Origin: Symsagittifera roscoffensis
Lineage: Eukaryota; Xenacoelomorpha; Acoela; Convolutidae
NCBI RefSeq assembly: GCF_963678635.1
Contig: NC_087064.1
Location: 36,527,716-36,591,715, forward strand
Reading direction: 5' to 3'
DNA: 64,000 nucleotides
Part shown: one piece after another, positions 21,714 to 31,749 of the stretch
Numbering within the stretch: position 1 is the stretch's first letter
How the letters are laid out: each line of letters opens with the position of its first letter
Notes under the pieces: generated by a model
What the model was told of the DNA's origin: nothing
Databases searched by the model: none
The model's input: the letters and a program-made list of their open reading frames with translations, nothing else
Position numbers and translations under genes: made by a program

Positions 21714-22073
21714 TCATCGGACTGCGTTGAACGATATATCATATTAAAGCCCTTTCAGTCGTGATTCGAACGACATTAAAAAATTTTCAAAAAAATCTTA
21801 GTATCGAGATAAGTTGGTTTGGGATAACTTAAGAAAGTTTGGGACAATTTATATAGCGCTTCTCTGGCAAAAAAAAATCGTTTGAAATTATTTGAAATGT
21901 TGAGTGCAAGAAATAAAGGAAAAATATTTAGAAGACATTCATAGTCGATTACGCCTAAATTACTAAATTTCTACGCGTTTGTATAGCTCTATCGTCACAA
22001 GACGTACAAAAAAAGTCTGAGAACGTGGTCGGAACATTCTGTGCTACTTGCACAGAAATCGGCTATCCTTTTT
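21714..22073 (+). mobile_element. Family A non-autonomous element, copy 1
   Basis: Starts TCATCGGACTG, has GATATATC and GCCCTTTCAGTCGTGATTCG at its 5' end, and ends CGGAACATTCTGTGCTACTT, GCACAG, then CGGCTATCCTT. Two other copies (35164 and 60034) share both ends but not the interior. No coding capacity and no terminal inverted repeats. CTGTGC/GCACAG forms a hairpin near the 3' end. Confidence 0.75.
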
Positions 22074-22074
22074 A

Positions 22075-22700
22075 CAAATAAATGTAGATAAATTTTTTTG
22101 TATTTTTGACCTTTCCATATCTTTTCTTTTAGTTTCAATTTTAAAAATGCCCTCCGTGTCAGTATTATGATGCTAAAACGTCTATAGTTTTTGCATGGAG
22201 GTTAAAAAGGGAATCTGGAATAATTTTTCTGAGGTTTTTTCGATTATTTCATAATTTTATCTCCTTGAATATTATAAAAAGACTCTTTTTTTGTTTGAAT
22301 CCTTGAATCCTATTTGATTTTGAAAGTTTGCAAGTTGCCAAATTAAAATGACCGTGTTTTCAAGTGGTCAATTGCTGGACTAAAAACGCCCACTTTTTAC
22401 TCAAAGATAAGCAATTCCTTTCTTTCTTATTTAGTTAATCTGAAGTTGATATAGATGGGTATTAAATGAATATTAGGACAAATAAATCAAACTGATGTGT
22501 TATCAACACAAACAATCAAATGACATCGTGCATAAAAATGAGTGCCTGTCAAATCAATTTGGACAAAAACTCATACAAATTACAACTCAATTACAACCAA
22601 AAATTAGAAACATTTGATTTTTCTGACCTTGAATTGTCAATTAAAAGTTCGTTATCCAAGCAGAACAACCAATTTTTTGCATAAGTAGCTAAAAACCTCC
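22075..22700. other. Intergenic, no gene recognised
   Basis: AT-rich; no open frame, RNA gene or repeat end recognised before the gypsy target site at 22701. Confidence 0.45.
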
Positions 22701-22704
22701 CTGC

Positions 22705-22914
22705 TGTTGTATAGTGCTAAAACAGTTCGTGAGAGTCTCATTTCTAACTGTCAATCATTTGTCAAACGTGGTGCTAATTAATCTATTAGCAGGTGTTGCC
22801 CTTGGTATTGTCTGTCACCCTTGGTTGCCCTATACGATCCCTCTTATTGTTAACTTTGTGAGATCAGTTGCTTATCGTCGGAACTTACATATCGACTGAC
22901 TAACGTTTTCAACA
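22705..22914 (+). repeat. 5' LTR of small gypsy element (210 bp)
   Basis: Starts TGTTGTATAG after the CTGC target duplication and ends GTTTTCAACA directly before the primer site. Its last ~48 bp recur at 23543-23590. Confidence 0.85.
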
Positions 22915-22930
22915 TGGCGCAGCCAGCAGT
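22915..22930 (+). promoter_or_regulatory. Predicted primer binding site
   Basis: TGGCGCAGCCAGCAG follows the LTR end with no gap. It begins with TGG, the complement of a tRNA CCA end. I cannot assign the tRNA. Confidence 0.65.
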
Positions 22931-22935
22931 CTCAA

Positions 22936-23540
22936 GTGGGGGAAAATTCACTTGGTATTACAGGATTCTGGCCATCGAAATGGACTGAACCGCCAATGAT
23001 GTGGGAGTTCTGGATAAAGAGATTTCAATGGGGAATGGTGGCAAAGCACACAATCAACCCGAAAACTACTACTACGCAGCGACCCTTACTGCAGCCCAAG
23101 TCACCGCTTTGCCCGAGGAAGTTGACGGAAAGAATCGATTGGAATCAGAACAAATATTAATTTCAAACTTGTAATTGTGTCTGGAGGAAAAGGGGCAGGA
23201 CGAGTTGCACAAGAGACGACCTCATCTGGATCTCTCAACGTTTCGTTACCCAAGGATGTTAGACATACTGGAGACGGAATTCAAGAAGAGAAGGAACGAG
23301 ACATATGAGACATTCCAACTTCTCTCTCAGAAACAATTCATCAATAAAAATCTGGAGCAGTTCCACTCTGTTCTAAGCGGACTTTCGGTCCGATGCAATT
23401 TCGGAACGTTGGAAGATCGTATCTTCAGGGACGTATTAATCGTAAATATGAATAACCGCGAAGCATAAAAGGAATTGTGCAGATCAACCAAAACACCGGA
23501 GGAAGTTTAAAGGATCGCTCTCTCGTACGAGCGGGGCAAC
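22936..23540 (+). pseudogene. gag: Gypsy-like gag fragment
   Basis: The clearest part is 23175-23468 (97 codons): FETYETFQLLSQKQF-like and LEQFHSVLSGLSVRCNFGTL motifs, typical of Ty3/gypsy capsid sequence, followed by a stop. The frame resumes up to RIALSYERGN (about 23512-23540), where the deletion joins it to the LTR end. The upstream part (22936-23160) is in a different frame and ends at a stop, so frameshifts are present. Protease, RT and integrase are absent. Confidence 0.75.
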
Positions 23541-23542
23541 AA

Positions 23543-23590
23543 GTTGCTGATCATCGGAATTTTCATATTGACTGACTAACGTTTTCAACA
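23543..23590 (+). repeat. Truncated 3' LTR of small gypsy element
   Basis: GACTGACTAACGTTTTCAAC and the preceding ATCGGAATT match the 3' end of the 5' LTR. The gag/LTR junction shares AGTTGCT (23542-23548). Confidence 0.85.
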
Positions 23591-23594
23591 CTGC

Positions 23595-24430
23595 ACTGGT
23601 GTTTTTGCAGAAAAAATTAACCAAAATCTAGATTTTAATCAAACTTGAAGTGTACTGAGAATCTTCAGGTGTTTTTTGCGAAGATGGAGCGGCAAACACT
23701 TTATATAAATTTTAGTGGAAAATCAACATAGATGAAAGTAAATTTTATAGCAAAATACACTGCAAATTCACTTTTAATTGGTCCGAAAAACAACATTGTT
23801 CTGACTGTTTTTCTCAATCTGGAAATGTTTCGAGTTTTCACTGTTCAGCTCCAATCAAGAGAAAAATAGCTGACCTAACTGAGGACTCAAACTTGCTCAA
23901 TATCTCTGGCAAAACGTTGACAAAACTGACAGTTTCCACTTCTAGTTGATCAGAACAACAAAAATGTATGTTTAAAAAAATTGTTTATTTGTTTTAGAGA
24001 AAATTACTCAAAAAAATTTTCAAAAATGTTCAAGATGAAAAATTTTTATCTTCATCATATCTTGATAAAAAAGATTTTCTAGATTGTTTTGAAATTTTTT
24101 CCTACTTGCAATATCAAGTACAAAGCAATAAATGTTATAGATGTGCGTCAAACATTAAATCAATATTGGAAATTGAGCTAAATTTTTTCCCACGTTGTGC
24201 GTAACTACAAAAATAGTCGCCGAATAAAATGAAGGCCAGTGAAAAAGATTAGTTAAAAAATTGAAGTTTATCGTAAAAAACCAACCTTATTACAAAATTA
24301 CCGTCATTTTCTCCGAAAGTCGGAAAGATAATAAACTAAACAAAATTATACTGCAGAAATCTATTCAAATGCTCCCGCACCAGAGTTTCATGGAAAATAG
24401 TTGATTTTCTTTGATGATATTGGCAAAAAA
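23595..24430. other. Intergenic, no gene recognised
   Basis: AT-rich sequence without convincing open frames, RNA genes or transposon ends. Confidence 0.45.
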
Positions 24431-24431
24431 A

Positions 24432-24527
24432 TTCAAGCAAAATTTTTTTTTGCTTGAAAATTTCTTTTCATGCTTTAATAAGTCAGGAACATATAGTCGA
24501 TGTTCCTGACTCAATAAAGCATGAAAA
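24432..24527. repeat. Two adjacent hairpins, one with 28-nt arms
   Basis: First hairpin: TTCAAGCAAAA (24432-24442) with TTTTGCTTGAA (24448-24458). Second: TTTTCATGCTTTA (24465-24477) plus TCAGGAACAT (24483-24492) pair with ATGTTCCTGA (24500-24509) plus TAAAGCATGAAAA (24515-24527). The second has a symmetric 5 nt internal loop and a 7 nt terminal loop, and all other positions pair. Confidence 0.9.
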
Positions 24528-24969
24528 TTGAATTTTAGGAAATTTTAATTGAGTGACTTCAGTATGCAAAAATCCATTAAAACGTTCATAATACATTAAC
24601 ACGGGGTGGAGGGGTAGGGTTGACTCGAAAAGGAGCTAAATGTGGGTTAAAGGACAAGAAGAAAATTTGAAGGAAAAAGTTCGATAAAACAGTTTTTTTA
24701 GCCAATTTAAATCTCATTTTTGTACTTTTCTAATAAAGCGTGCATCAAATTAAAAACAATTGCTAGTGTTTCAGACAAATTTTATTAAAAAAAACTGATA
24801 ATTTATTATGAACTATTTTAATCAAGTAAAATGGATTACATTGTTTTGCCAAAAAAAATTATATTATATTTTTAATCAATTTTAATCAATTTTTTTTAGT
24901 TATGTGGAGACTGGCCAATGAAAACTTATTATAAGCGTTTATTATCCAAAAAACTCAGTGCGGGCAGAT

Positions 24970-25436
24970 TATTGTTCCGATTTTCAAAGTAAACGGAATA
25001 TTTATGCTATGAGTGGTTTTTTTTCAGTCAACTTTTGGCGATCTAAATAATAATTTTTCGCCATGTTTATAATTCCCCTGAAGATAGCGAACCCCTGAAA
25101 TCAAATGTAAGAAAATTTTGAACCTCCAATCGATTTTTGCAAAACTATGGGAGTTTGAAAACTGCCAATTTGGCCAAGCTCTGAGCTAACTTATGCGCGC
25201 TTTGAAGTTTTAATTCATAATGATGAAAGCGCAACGGGAATTTCTTATGCGTGCGAGTTACCCTGCTGAGCAAAATCATTCCAAATTGAATTGAGGTTAG
25301 CTAATCAATCGTTGTAATTTAGTACAACTCAAATTATTTTCACGATTGATATTTTTTTTCACAAAAACTATTCGATGTGAATTCAGGGCAGTCGAAATAT
25401 TCTGGGTTTTGCCGTGTATACGAGCAGTTTTGTTAT
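24970..25436 (+). mobile_element. Family B non-autonomous element, copy 4
   Basis: Has the TTGTTCCGATTTTCAAAGTA, GGAATATTTATGCT and GTGGTTTTTTTTCAGTC blocks and a diverged 3' end, TTTTGCCGTGTATACGAGCA then GTTTTGTT. The hairpin stem has decayed here. Confidence 0.6.
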
Positions 25437-25599
25437 CCATTTTATAAAATAATTAAGTTGCATTCAACAGGATCGCCTCTCGCCTAAGTAGTGGTTCAGT
25501 TTGAACATTTATTGATTGTCATATGCAAGCATATAAATTGTGATGTACCAAGAAACTTGATTGGAGCGCGGTCCGGGCCAAAACGAATTATTGACAGAT

Positions 25600-25962
25600 T
25601 TTTTAAATATCATTCAATCAAGGTATTGTTGTCCTGAGCTTAAAGTTGAAAAGATATTTCACCGGTGATCATTTTTCGTACAATTATTGAATGAAAAATG
25701 ATTTAAAGATCGCCTTTCGGCCAACTTGATACAATTAACGAACGATATAACTCGCGCTATTAAAGCGTAAGCGGAGATTTAATCGGTCTTAGAAACTGTT
25801 TGAAGAAAGCTTATTTGCCATAACTGATTTGTTACTAGGAGCGAATACTATCTTTTTGTAGTTTATTTGGCGAGTGGGGGGGATGTTTTCACAAAAGTTC
25901 AAATTTAAAAAAAGTCACTCGGAACATTCAAGGCTTCGCCCTGATACGAGCAGTCTTGTTGA
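25600..25962 (+). mobile_element. Family B non-autonomous element, copy 5 (5' truncated)
   Basis: The interior (AAGGTATTGTTGTCCTGAGC, AGCTTATTTGCC, GTTACTAGGAGCG) and the 3' end (CGGAACATTCAAGGCTTCGC then CCTGATACGAGCAGTCTTG) match copies 2 and 3. The 5' block with ACGGAATATTT is missing. Copies 4 and 5 lie head to tail 170 bp apart. Confidence 0.65.
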
Positions 25963-25964
25963 AA

Positions 25965-26735
25965 CGTTTGGAAATTAAATCACTCTCTAATTATTTTGAC
26001 AATCTGGTCTTCATTTTCCTCGAACTGGATTATAAAATAATTAAGCTGATTTTTTGGAAGCAAATGTTCAACACCACCTGTCAATGCATTTTGGATGGAC
26101 TAGCCATATACGGATAGAGGATCGACAATTTATGCTTTCCTGATCAAACCAAATTCATTTTATTAATTATTGTGTAACTGTTTGGTATGAAATATGGATC
26201 TCTCTAACTGTTTGTCCCCTATGGTATCTATTATAGAGTAGCCACTCTTATAATCACTTAAATCAACGCTTAAGCATATGTGTATTTTGTACGGTAGCGA
26301 ATCCCTGCCTTTTGCAATAGGGGGAAAAGTTAAAGAGATCCGGAAATATTAGTTCTCTGTCAAAAACTATTTCTGGAAACTTTCGAGAATGAAATATTCC
26401 GCTGAATTTCTCGGTAGGTAAAATTATTTGTTCTTTTCGCTATTTCTTTTTGGGATCTCTCTTACTTCTTATTGAGTGTTGGTTGGTTGCAAAAGCAGAA
26501 AGCCATCGCCTATTTTTCACCCTATTCTTGTAAATATAGCAGTAGCCGACAAGAACAGCTGAGAAGTTCGGACGGCTGAGAACAAATTTCGGCAAAATCT
26601 GCCCTTTGGTATCAATAAATTCATTATGTATGGGGGACAATCTTACCTCATATGCCGGTGATGAGTGTTTGAACTAAAACTAATAGTAGTTTTTTGGACT
26701 AAAAAAGAGGTCGGGCGGCAGATTTGATTTGATAT
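25965..26735. other. Intergenic, no gene assigned
   Basis: Contains a 66-codon minus frame (26440-26640) with no convincing family match. Otherwise unremarkable. Confidence 0.4.
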
Positions 26736-26738
26736 TAG

Positions 26739-26811
26739 TTTCATTGGTTCAAACTACGATGTTTAGCTACAGTTGTGGTGGTCGTGCTGTGTGAGCTGGT
26801 TTTAACTTCAG
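26739..26811 (+). CDS. Possible upstream exon with hydrophobic segment (hypothetical)
   Basis: One frame reads a hydrophobic run (LATVVVVVLCELVLTS) ending at CAG with an excellent splice donor (CAG|GTGAGA at 26811/26812). It could be part of a signal peptide. The donor leaves a phase 1 codon, which matches the phase required by the acceptor at 27122/27123, about 310 bp downstream. No ATG exists in this frame before a TAG, so an earlier exon would be needed. ATTAG at 26738 could be an acceptor. A speculative gene piece. Confidence 0.25.
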
Positions 26812-27122
26812 GTGAGAAACTTTCGTATGCCTTCAGGATGCTATTTAAACTTCAATTTCGTATTGAACAACTCCTAGGAAGTAACAATTCAAATAAATTT
26901 CTTTTATAGCTTGTCCTTTTTTCTTTAATTGCGTTCCAAGGATTTCAACTCAACAGTGATGAGGTTTGTGAATAAAAAACAGTGATACCCGTTCTATGAA
27001 AGTGGTATCAGTTGATCGCTTTTTCCTCTAACGCTTAAAAGGGCCAAAAAAACTCTGCTTTTCTCTTCTCTCTGTCAACTTTCAGTTTATCCCTCATACA
27101 TCTAAAGAATGAAAAATTTCAG

Positions 27123-27424
27123 AAGGGACAACTTTGGAGGGAGACTGGCACGTAATGTCGCCTTCTAACGTGGGAATGACCATGAAACAGTTCCAAGACA
27201 ATCTAATGTCGGACGAGGACTTCGCAGATGTGGCTGACACTCTTCTCAGTTTGGGATGTGACCCCCAATCGACCTTCCTCCAGAGTGTGTCAGCCAACTA
27301 TGATGACCCCTACTCTGGTGAGGCAGCGATGGAAGTGAGGTGTGGCCGTCAGCATAAATGGATATATGGGAAGAATTACCCCGTAGAAGTTCAAAGTATT
27401 TTCCCTGAAGATCCCACTGTTTGA
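27123..27424 (+). CDS. Possible terminal coding exon, unknown protein
   Basis: A frame open from a plausible acceptor (ATTTCAG|AAGG at 27122) to TGA at 27422-27424, encoding about 100 residues. The composition is balanced and protein-like, unlike the low-complexity frames around it: acidic N-half with DNLMSDEDFADVADTLLSLG, three Cys, and a C-terminus rich in Pro, Tyr and Val. The frame has no early ATG, consistent with an internal or last exon. I recognise no family. It may join the exon ending at 26811. It is the best candidate for host coding sequence in the window. Confidence 0.4.
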
Positions 27425-27623
27425 GGAATTAAACTCAACCATTGCATCTTCGTTAAATTGTCACTTTTTGCCTAAATTTGAGTATAATGGCATAATTTTA
27501 TATATTAAACTTGATAAAAATCGCAAACCAAACAATTTTTCATAAATGAATGGACGTGGTGCCTCGTAGCAAAATGACAATTGTTCTGCAATGTTTCTAA
27601 GACTAAGATTACAATGGTACAAC

Positions 27624-28056
27624 CAGAGGCGGATTTAGGGGAGGGGGCGGGGGGAGGGAATGTGGGGCGGATGCTTTTTCTTCAAGGATTCGACCCGCTG
27701 AGGACCCAAAGGTTCCCTCCCCCTTTGTACTCTTTGGAGGATTCATTTTTAAACTGACTGACCCTAAAGTTTTTCTAAAGGGGCCTTCGGCACAAAAATG
27801 TAATAATTTTGAGGGGGGAGCGCGCGCCGAAAAAACGCAATTTTATGGTTAAAACTTTCCAAAAAGTGCCTAAAAAGCCTTTTTTGGCCTGTTTTTTTTT
27901 ACATTTTGCCTGCGTCTCACAAAGTTTGGCCAAAACTTCCAAGTGTTTTGGGAGAGCTCGGAAAATCAATTTGGTCGACCTAAAAAAGTAGACAACATTT
28001 TTGGTTTTTTTGGAAATCCGCCCCCGTCCCTCGAGAAAATCCCAGATCCAGCCGTG
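27624..28056. mobile_element. hAT-like MITE (433 bp)
   Basis: The left end is CAGAGGCGGATTTAGGGG plus a G-rich run. The right end, read inward, is CACGGCTGGATCTGGG plus TCGAGGGACGGGGG, an imperfect terminal inverted repeat of the CAGxGGCGGAT type common in hAT elements. Flanks are GGTACAAC (27616-27623) and GGTACAAT (28057-28064), a 7/8 match to the 8 bp target duplication expected for hAT. No transposase is encoded. The interior contains GC-rich patches (GAGCGCGCGCCG near 27820) and unremarkable short frames. Confidence 0.85.
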
Positions 28057-28296
28057 GGTACAATTGCTCATCGTTTCTTATTTGAAACAGATCCTGGGTT
28101 GAACTTCATCGAATTCAATCAATTATAGCATTTCATAGAAAAAAAATAAAAGTCCAGTCTAACACATATAGTGTTTATAGCTATAGTTTTTTTAAAGAAA
28201 AATCATTTAAGCTACTTTCATTGGTTTTATCAAAACTATGGTATCGCAGCTTAAAAATAGTTTTCTGATGGAAACAATATTTATTCAGCAATTTCG

Positions 28297-28348
28297 TTAA
28301 AATGGAAATTGTATGGCTTGGCATATTTTCATTTATTTTCCATTTTAA
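28297..28348. repeat. 12 bp inverted repeat
   Basis: TTAAAATGGAAA (28297-28308) and TTTCCATTTTAA (28337-28348) are exact reverse complements. Confidence 0.8.
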
Positions 28349-28454
28349 TGGAAGCCTTCTTCTTTAGGGGTTCGACCCTAGTTGAACTACCAGAATCTGT
28401 AGCATTTAATGATGACAATCATAAAAAGAGAAAAAAGACAATCAGTTTTTTGGG

Positions 28455-28491
28455 TTTTATGTGTCCTGCTTGTCAATCAGGACACATAAAA
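28455..28491. repeat. Perfect 14 bp hairpin
   Basis: TTTTATGTGTCCTG (28455-28468) pairs exactly with CAGGACACATAAAA (28478-28491) around a 9 nt loop. The overlapping 69-codon frame at 28309-28518 has no recognisable product. Confidence 0.9.
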
Positions 28492-28514
28492 GAACAGAGA
28501 ACTAATCAACTCCT

Positions 28515-28875
28515 GTAAACTAGGTCCAAGTACAGAAGTCTCTGAATGCTCAAAAGAAAATCTAATAAATTAATCGAAGGAAAGAGTCCGCGATTCATCA
28601 GCACCATTGCCTAAATAAAGTTTAACTAAATCAACTAAGCGATTCTCTCTCTCTAGAGTCACAATTAACCAATTACCCATCGTAATTCCGCTCAACTACT
28701 CAGTTTGACCTGCCTCTACAGATCACTAATCTTTTGAGTTACTTTAACTGATCTCGCTAACTTCGAGAATCACTGTTCTCAAATCTGATTCGATACAACT
28801 GTTTACCTACTTTAAAAACCCTCGTCCCTGCAAAACTTGTTCTTTACCTAACCGAGAACCAACTACTATATTTAA
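28515..28875 (-). repeat. LTR-like interspersed repeat, copy 2
   Basis: Inverted copy of the 310-660 repeat at about 80% identity in the best part, including GTCCGCGATTCATCAGCACC against the GGTGCTGATAAACCGCGGAC-type sequence near 565. It lies just beyond the low-coordinate LTR of the minus-strand gypsy element and could be its outer part, in which case the partner LTR lost it by deletion. Confidence 0.5.
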
Positions 28876-29479
28876 TAGCCCATTTTGTGCTTCCTACGAG
28901 TGGGCTCATGATTAATCTCCTCAATGTTTTTCTATTTGAGTTTTAGTTATAGTTAGAGTTACGATCGTATCTTGATATTTACTTTGGTACCCTTTTTCTA
29001 AAATTTAAACTGATTTCGCCACTGAAGACATGAACACTAAGTTCCAAGTTCTTTATAGGTTTCTCTATAAAAAGTTATGCAAAGAACAATACCAATTTCA
29101 CCTCAAAGCAAGTTATATTTTATTAGCCAATCTCCCAATGTTTTTGTTTAGCTATCCCGTTAACGTTTCGACCTCCCGGGGATAGGAGTAGACATTTTCC
29201 ACGGGTTGCTAGCTCACTCCAAGCATCTAAGAATCAAAGCTATACGCTATTCCAATCGCGACCTTCTAGCTAATATGGGAACGTAATTCGTTTATAAGGG
29301 GAAACAAACCTGTGCTAAAAAGCCACCTCCGGGAAGTAGACAGTCCATCCGTTCATCCTATATCAAAGACAGACTTCCACATTACGCTTCTTTTAGGGCC
29401 AATTTCCTCTGGGAGTACTTTACTTTAGTTTGACTCAATTTCTAAGAGTACCTCATTCGCCGAGCCTAGCTGATTCCAA

Positions 29480-30140
29480 AGTTTGCCAAGTCTACTTTAA
29501 TCAATTCACTACGGCAAGGTTACCATGTAAAAGCTATTACCTTTACACTCCTACTTCTGTTCCTAATGGACAAGTACCCACCAAATTATAATTCGGTGAT
29601 CGATTCTTCCTTTCGATGAGTTTGGATGGGACATACATCACTTTCTGGTGTTAATCACGTGGTTTTCTATGAAAATGTAGTGAAACGCCCACAAACCTTT
29701 TAAAAATCACCCCGGGTCTATTTTTTATTTTCGGGCTCAATCTTTTAAGGAAAACCAACCTATCAAGTTTCATCCATGTCCCATTAATACCTTCCAATTT
29801 AGATCGTTTTTAAGATCCATTATCACTTTTCCTTTGGGAGCGCTATTAACACCAGAACGGCTCGTAGGAGGGGTTTGGGTTACAATGGGCTCTCACTCGG
29901 TGGACCTACACAAGGCAGGCTCGTTATTCCGATTCTAGAGGAAGATGACATCAAAATTTTCAGATTTGACCTTTTTGTTGCCGGGAGTCCACTGTTTTCT
30001 TTTACTGTTTTTGTAAACAAATTTACCATTACTCTTGTCCTTTGGTCCTATTTACCAGTTCATGATATAATCATCACGCTAAAACTGAATATCCCAACAA
30101 CCCTTCCTAGTTTCCGCGTTATAATTCCTAAAACGTAATC
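29480..30140 (-). repeat. 3' LTR of minus-strand gypsy element
   Basis: About 75% identical to 33535-34520. Shared blocks are GTTACCATGTAAAAG, GACAAGTAC, GTGATCGATT, TTTTCGGGCT-type sequence, TTAACACC, GGAGGGGTTTGG and ATGACATCAAAATTTT. Indels separate the last block. High divergence implies an old insertion. Boundaries are approximate. Confidence 0.7.
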
Positions 30141-30244
30141 GTAGACCCATAAGCCAGTCTTTTTAAAGTTCAAGAAGTTCATCCGAACTCTGAGCATCAA
30201 GGTGAAGCATCAACGCCTCGTCTTTAACATACATCTCCAGATCA

Positions 30245-31500
30245 TCAAAAAAATTGGGCGACAAATGTGCTGTTCGTCGCTTCTAGCGGCAGCTTCTTCT
30301 GGTTTTCCCCTGCTCTCTGCACATAGCAACAGTTGATGCATTTCAAAAACTTCAATTTTCTGGGAGTCGATTGCTGTGTCAACTTGTAAATCACTTCGGA
30401 GATCCTGGCCATCACAGCATATGGTTCTTCCAATGGATCGAAAGATTTCTTCAATTTGATCCGCTCAAACCTACATTTTGTCGCCAGTCGCATAAGGTTC
30501 CCTCCCTGTGAATTTTCTTCGAATACTGATTTTTTTGTTGACGCTGATTGGTACTCAGTACTTCTCTCGCACCGTATGATTCGCTAGTCATTTTTCAGGA
30601 GGTTTTGCGTGAAAAAAATCAATAGAATAATGGTTTTCCTGCCCATTCGCCAAACTTAGCGTTGTATACCCCGTTATCCGGTTGATTATCGTGTTGTGCA
30701 GAAAGTTCGAGGGCTGTAAAGTTTCGCTGATACGTGTCAGTAAAATTTTTGTTGATAACCTAAAATTGACTCATCTCGTGGCTCGATTTGCCACCAAACT
30801 TCCTCCTTCATCTGTGCAGAAGACACTGAGGTCGCCGAAACTCAGCAACCACTGCTCCACGATCTCTGTCGCAATTTCACCTGGTTCTGTTGACAGAAGA
30901 GGAACCGCAATCGCACACAACGCGAATAAATCCGTTATCACCAGTGTATGCTTAAATGGAGCGCGCGTTGTCGTTGTCATGGGTCCAAAAGTATCCATCG
31001 CAATCGCGTTGAACCTAATTCCCATATCAAATGGAGCGTGGTCCGCTGCTCTCTTCCGCTTGCCTTCTATCCTCTTTCGTGCATGGCTAAGGCACCACGG
31101 AACCATTTTGTCAACGTCAGTCTTCATGGTCGCCATCCAGTGTTTTTGTCTCGTTCTAACCACCACCGTTTCGGCAGCCAGTCGTCATCCACCAGCCTCT
31201 ATCGAATCGAGTCTTAAAACTTCTTTCCTCTTAAGCGTGCCAGATGGAAAGATGGGTTGGCCTGGAGCAGCTAACTGTAACCACTTCTTCTAGAGTATTC
31301 CGCCTTTAATTCTCATCTCTTTCCATCTTGGCACGCTAGCACTTTGGGTCCATGCTGGATTGCCTGCTCTTTCCGGATCATGTTTGATCGTATTGACGAC
31401 ATGTCCCCCTTTTTGTCTGATAACTCCGCACAGTAGTACATATGTGCGATAGCTTTGTCTTGATTCTGCAATAAGGGAAACTCGGCTGATTTTCATTCCC
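30245..31500 (-). pseudogene. pol: Gypsy integrase (degenerate)
   Basis: Minus strand, several frames. From 31496: RWKEMRIKGGIL, the entry to the zinc-binding domain. From 31166: HWMATMKTDVDKMVPWCLSHARKR, where the second Cys of the usual C-x2-C is His. Then AMDTFGPMTTT (first catalytic Asp), LVITDLFALCAIAVPL and FCTDEGGSL (second Asp). The catalytic Glu region near 30740 is lost. Later, HNTIINRITGYTTLSLANGQ resembles the usual Y-N-T-...-H-R-S-T-G segment. 30493-30245 holds a C-terminal piece (EPYAVMARISEVIYKL). The plus-strand frame at 30682-31293 is a shadow. Confidence 0.82.
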
Positions 31501-31749
31501 TGCGGTCAGCCTCACCTTTGTCTTCCTCTACCTCGCTGGAGGCGGCTACGTTCTCCGGAAAGGGCCATCCTATTTTTCTCATAGCTTACTCTAGCGAGAC
31601 TACTTCGGGGTACTTTTTGCTGGCGTCATTTTCGTCTGATGACCAACGCGTTTCCAATTCTTCGCCTTTCTCTTCAACCATCGTAGCACTTTGATACTCG
31701 TAGTTGGATGGCCAAAATTTGGGTACTACATCGTTCGAGCCAAAATTCA

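Larger units (their letters stand above)
22705..23590 (+). mobile_element. Internally deleted Ty3/gypsy-like element with TSD
   Basis: A complete 5' LTR (22705-22914), a primer binding site, a gag fragment and the last ~48 bp of a 3' LTR make up 886 bp. CTGC occurs immediately before (22701-22704) and after (23591-23594) as a 4 bp target duplication. Most of the internal region and of the 3' LTR was lost by a deletion joining gag to the LTR near 23542. The flanking duplication shows that the deletion was internal to an inserted element. Confidence 0.85.

Noticed and set aside
26440-26640. Minus-strand frame with FIDTKGQILPKF, briefly considered as a ribosomal protein S18-like fragment.
   Set aside because: Only the short G-x-I-L-P stretch fits; the following basic helix of that family is absent in all frames.
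28366-28380. GGGTTCGACCC, reminiscent of a tRNA T-arm.
   Set aside because: No acceptor stem, D-arm or anticodon arm can be placed around it.
30682-31293. A 203-codon plus-strand frame, the longest outside the BEL element.
   Set aside because: It is antisense to a recognisable gypsy integrase on the minus strand, with no domain similarity of its own.
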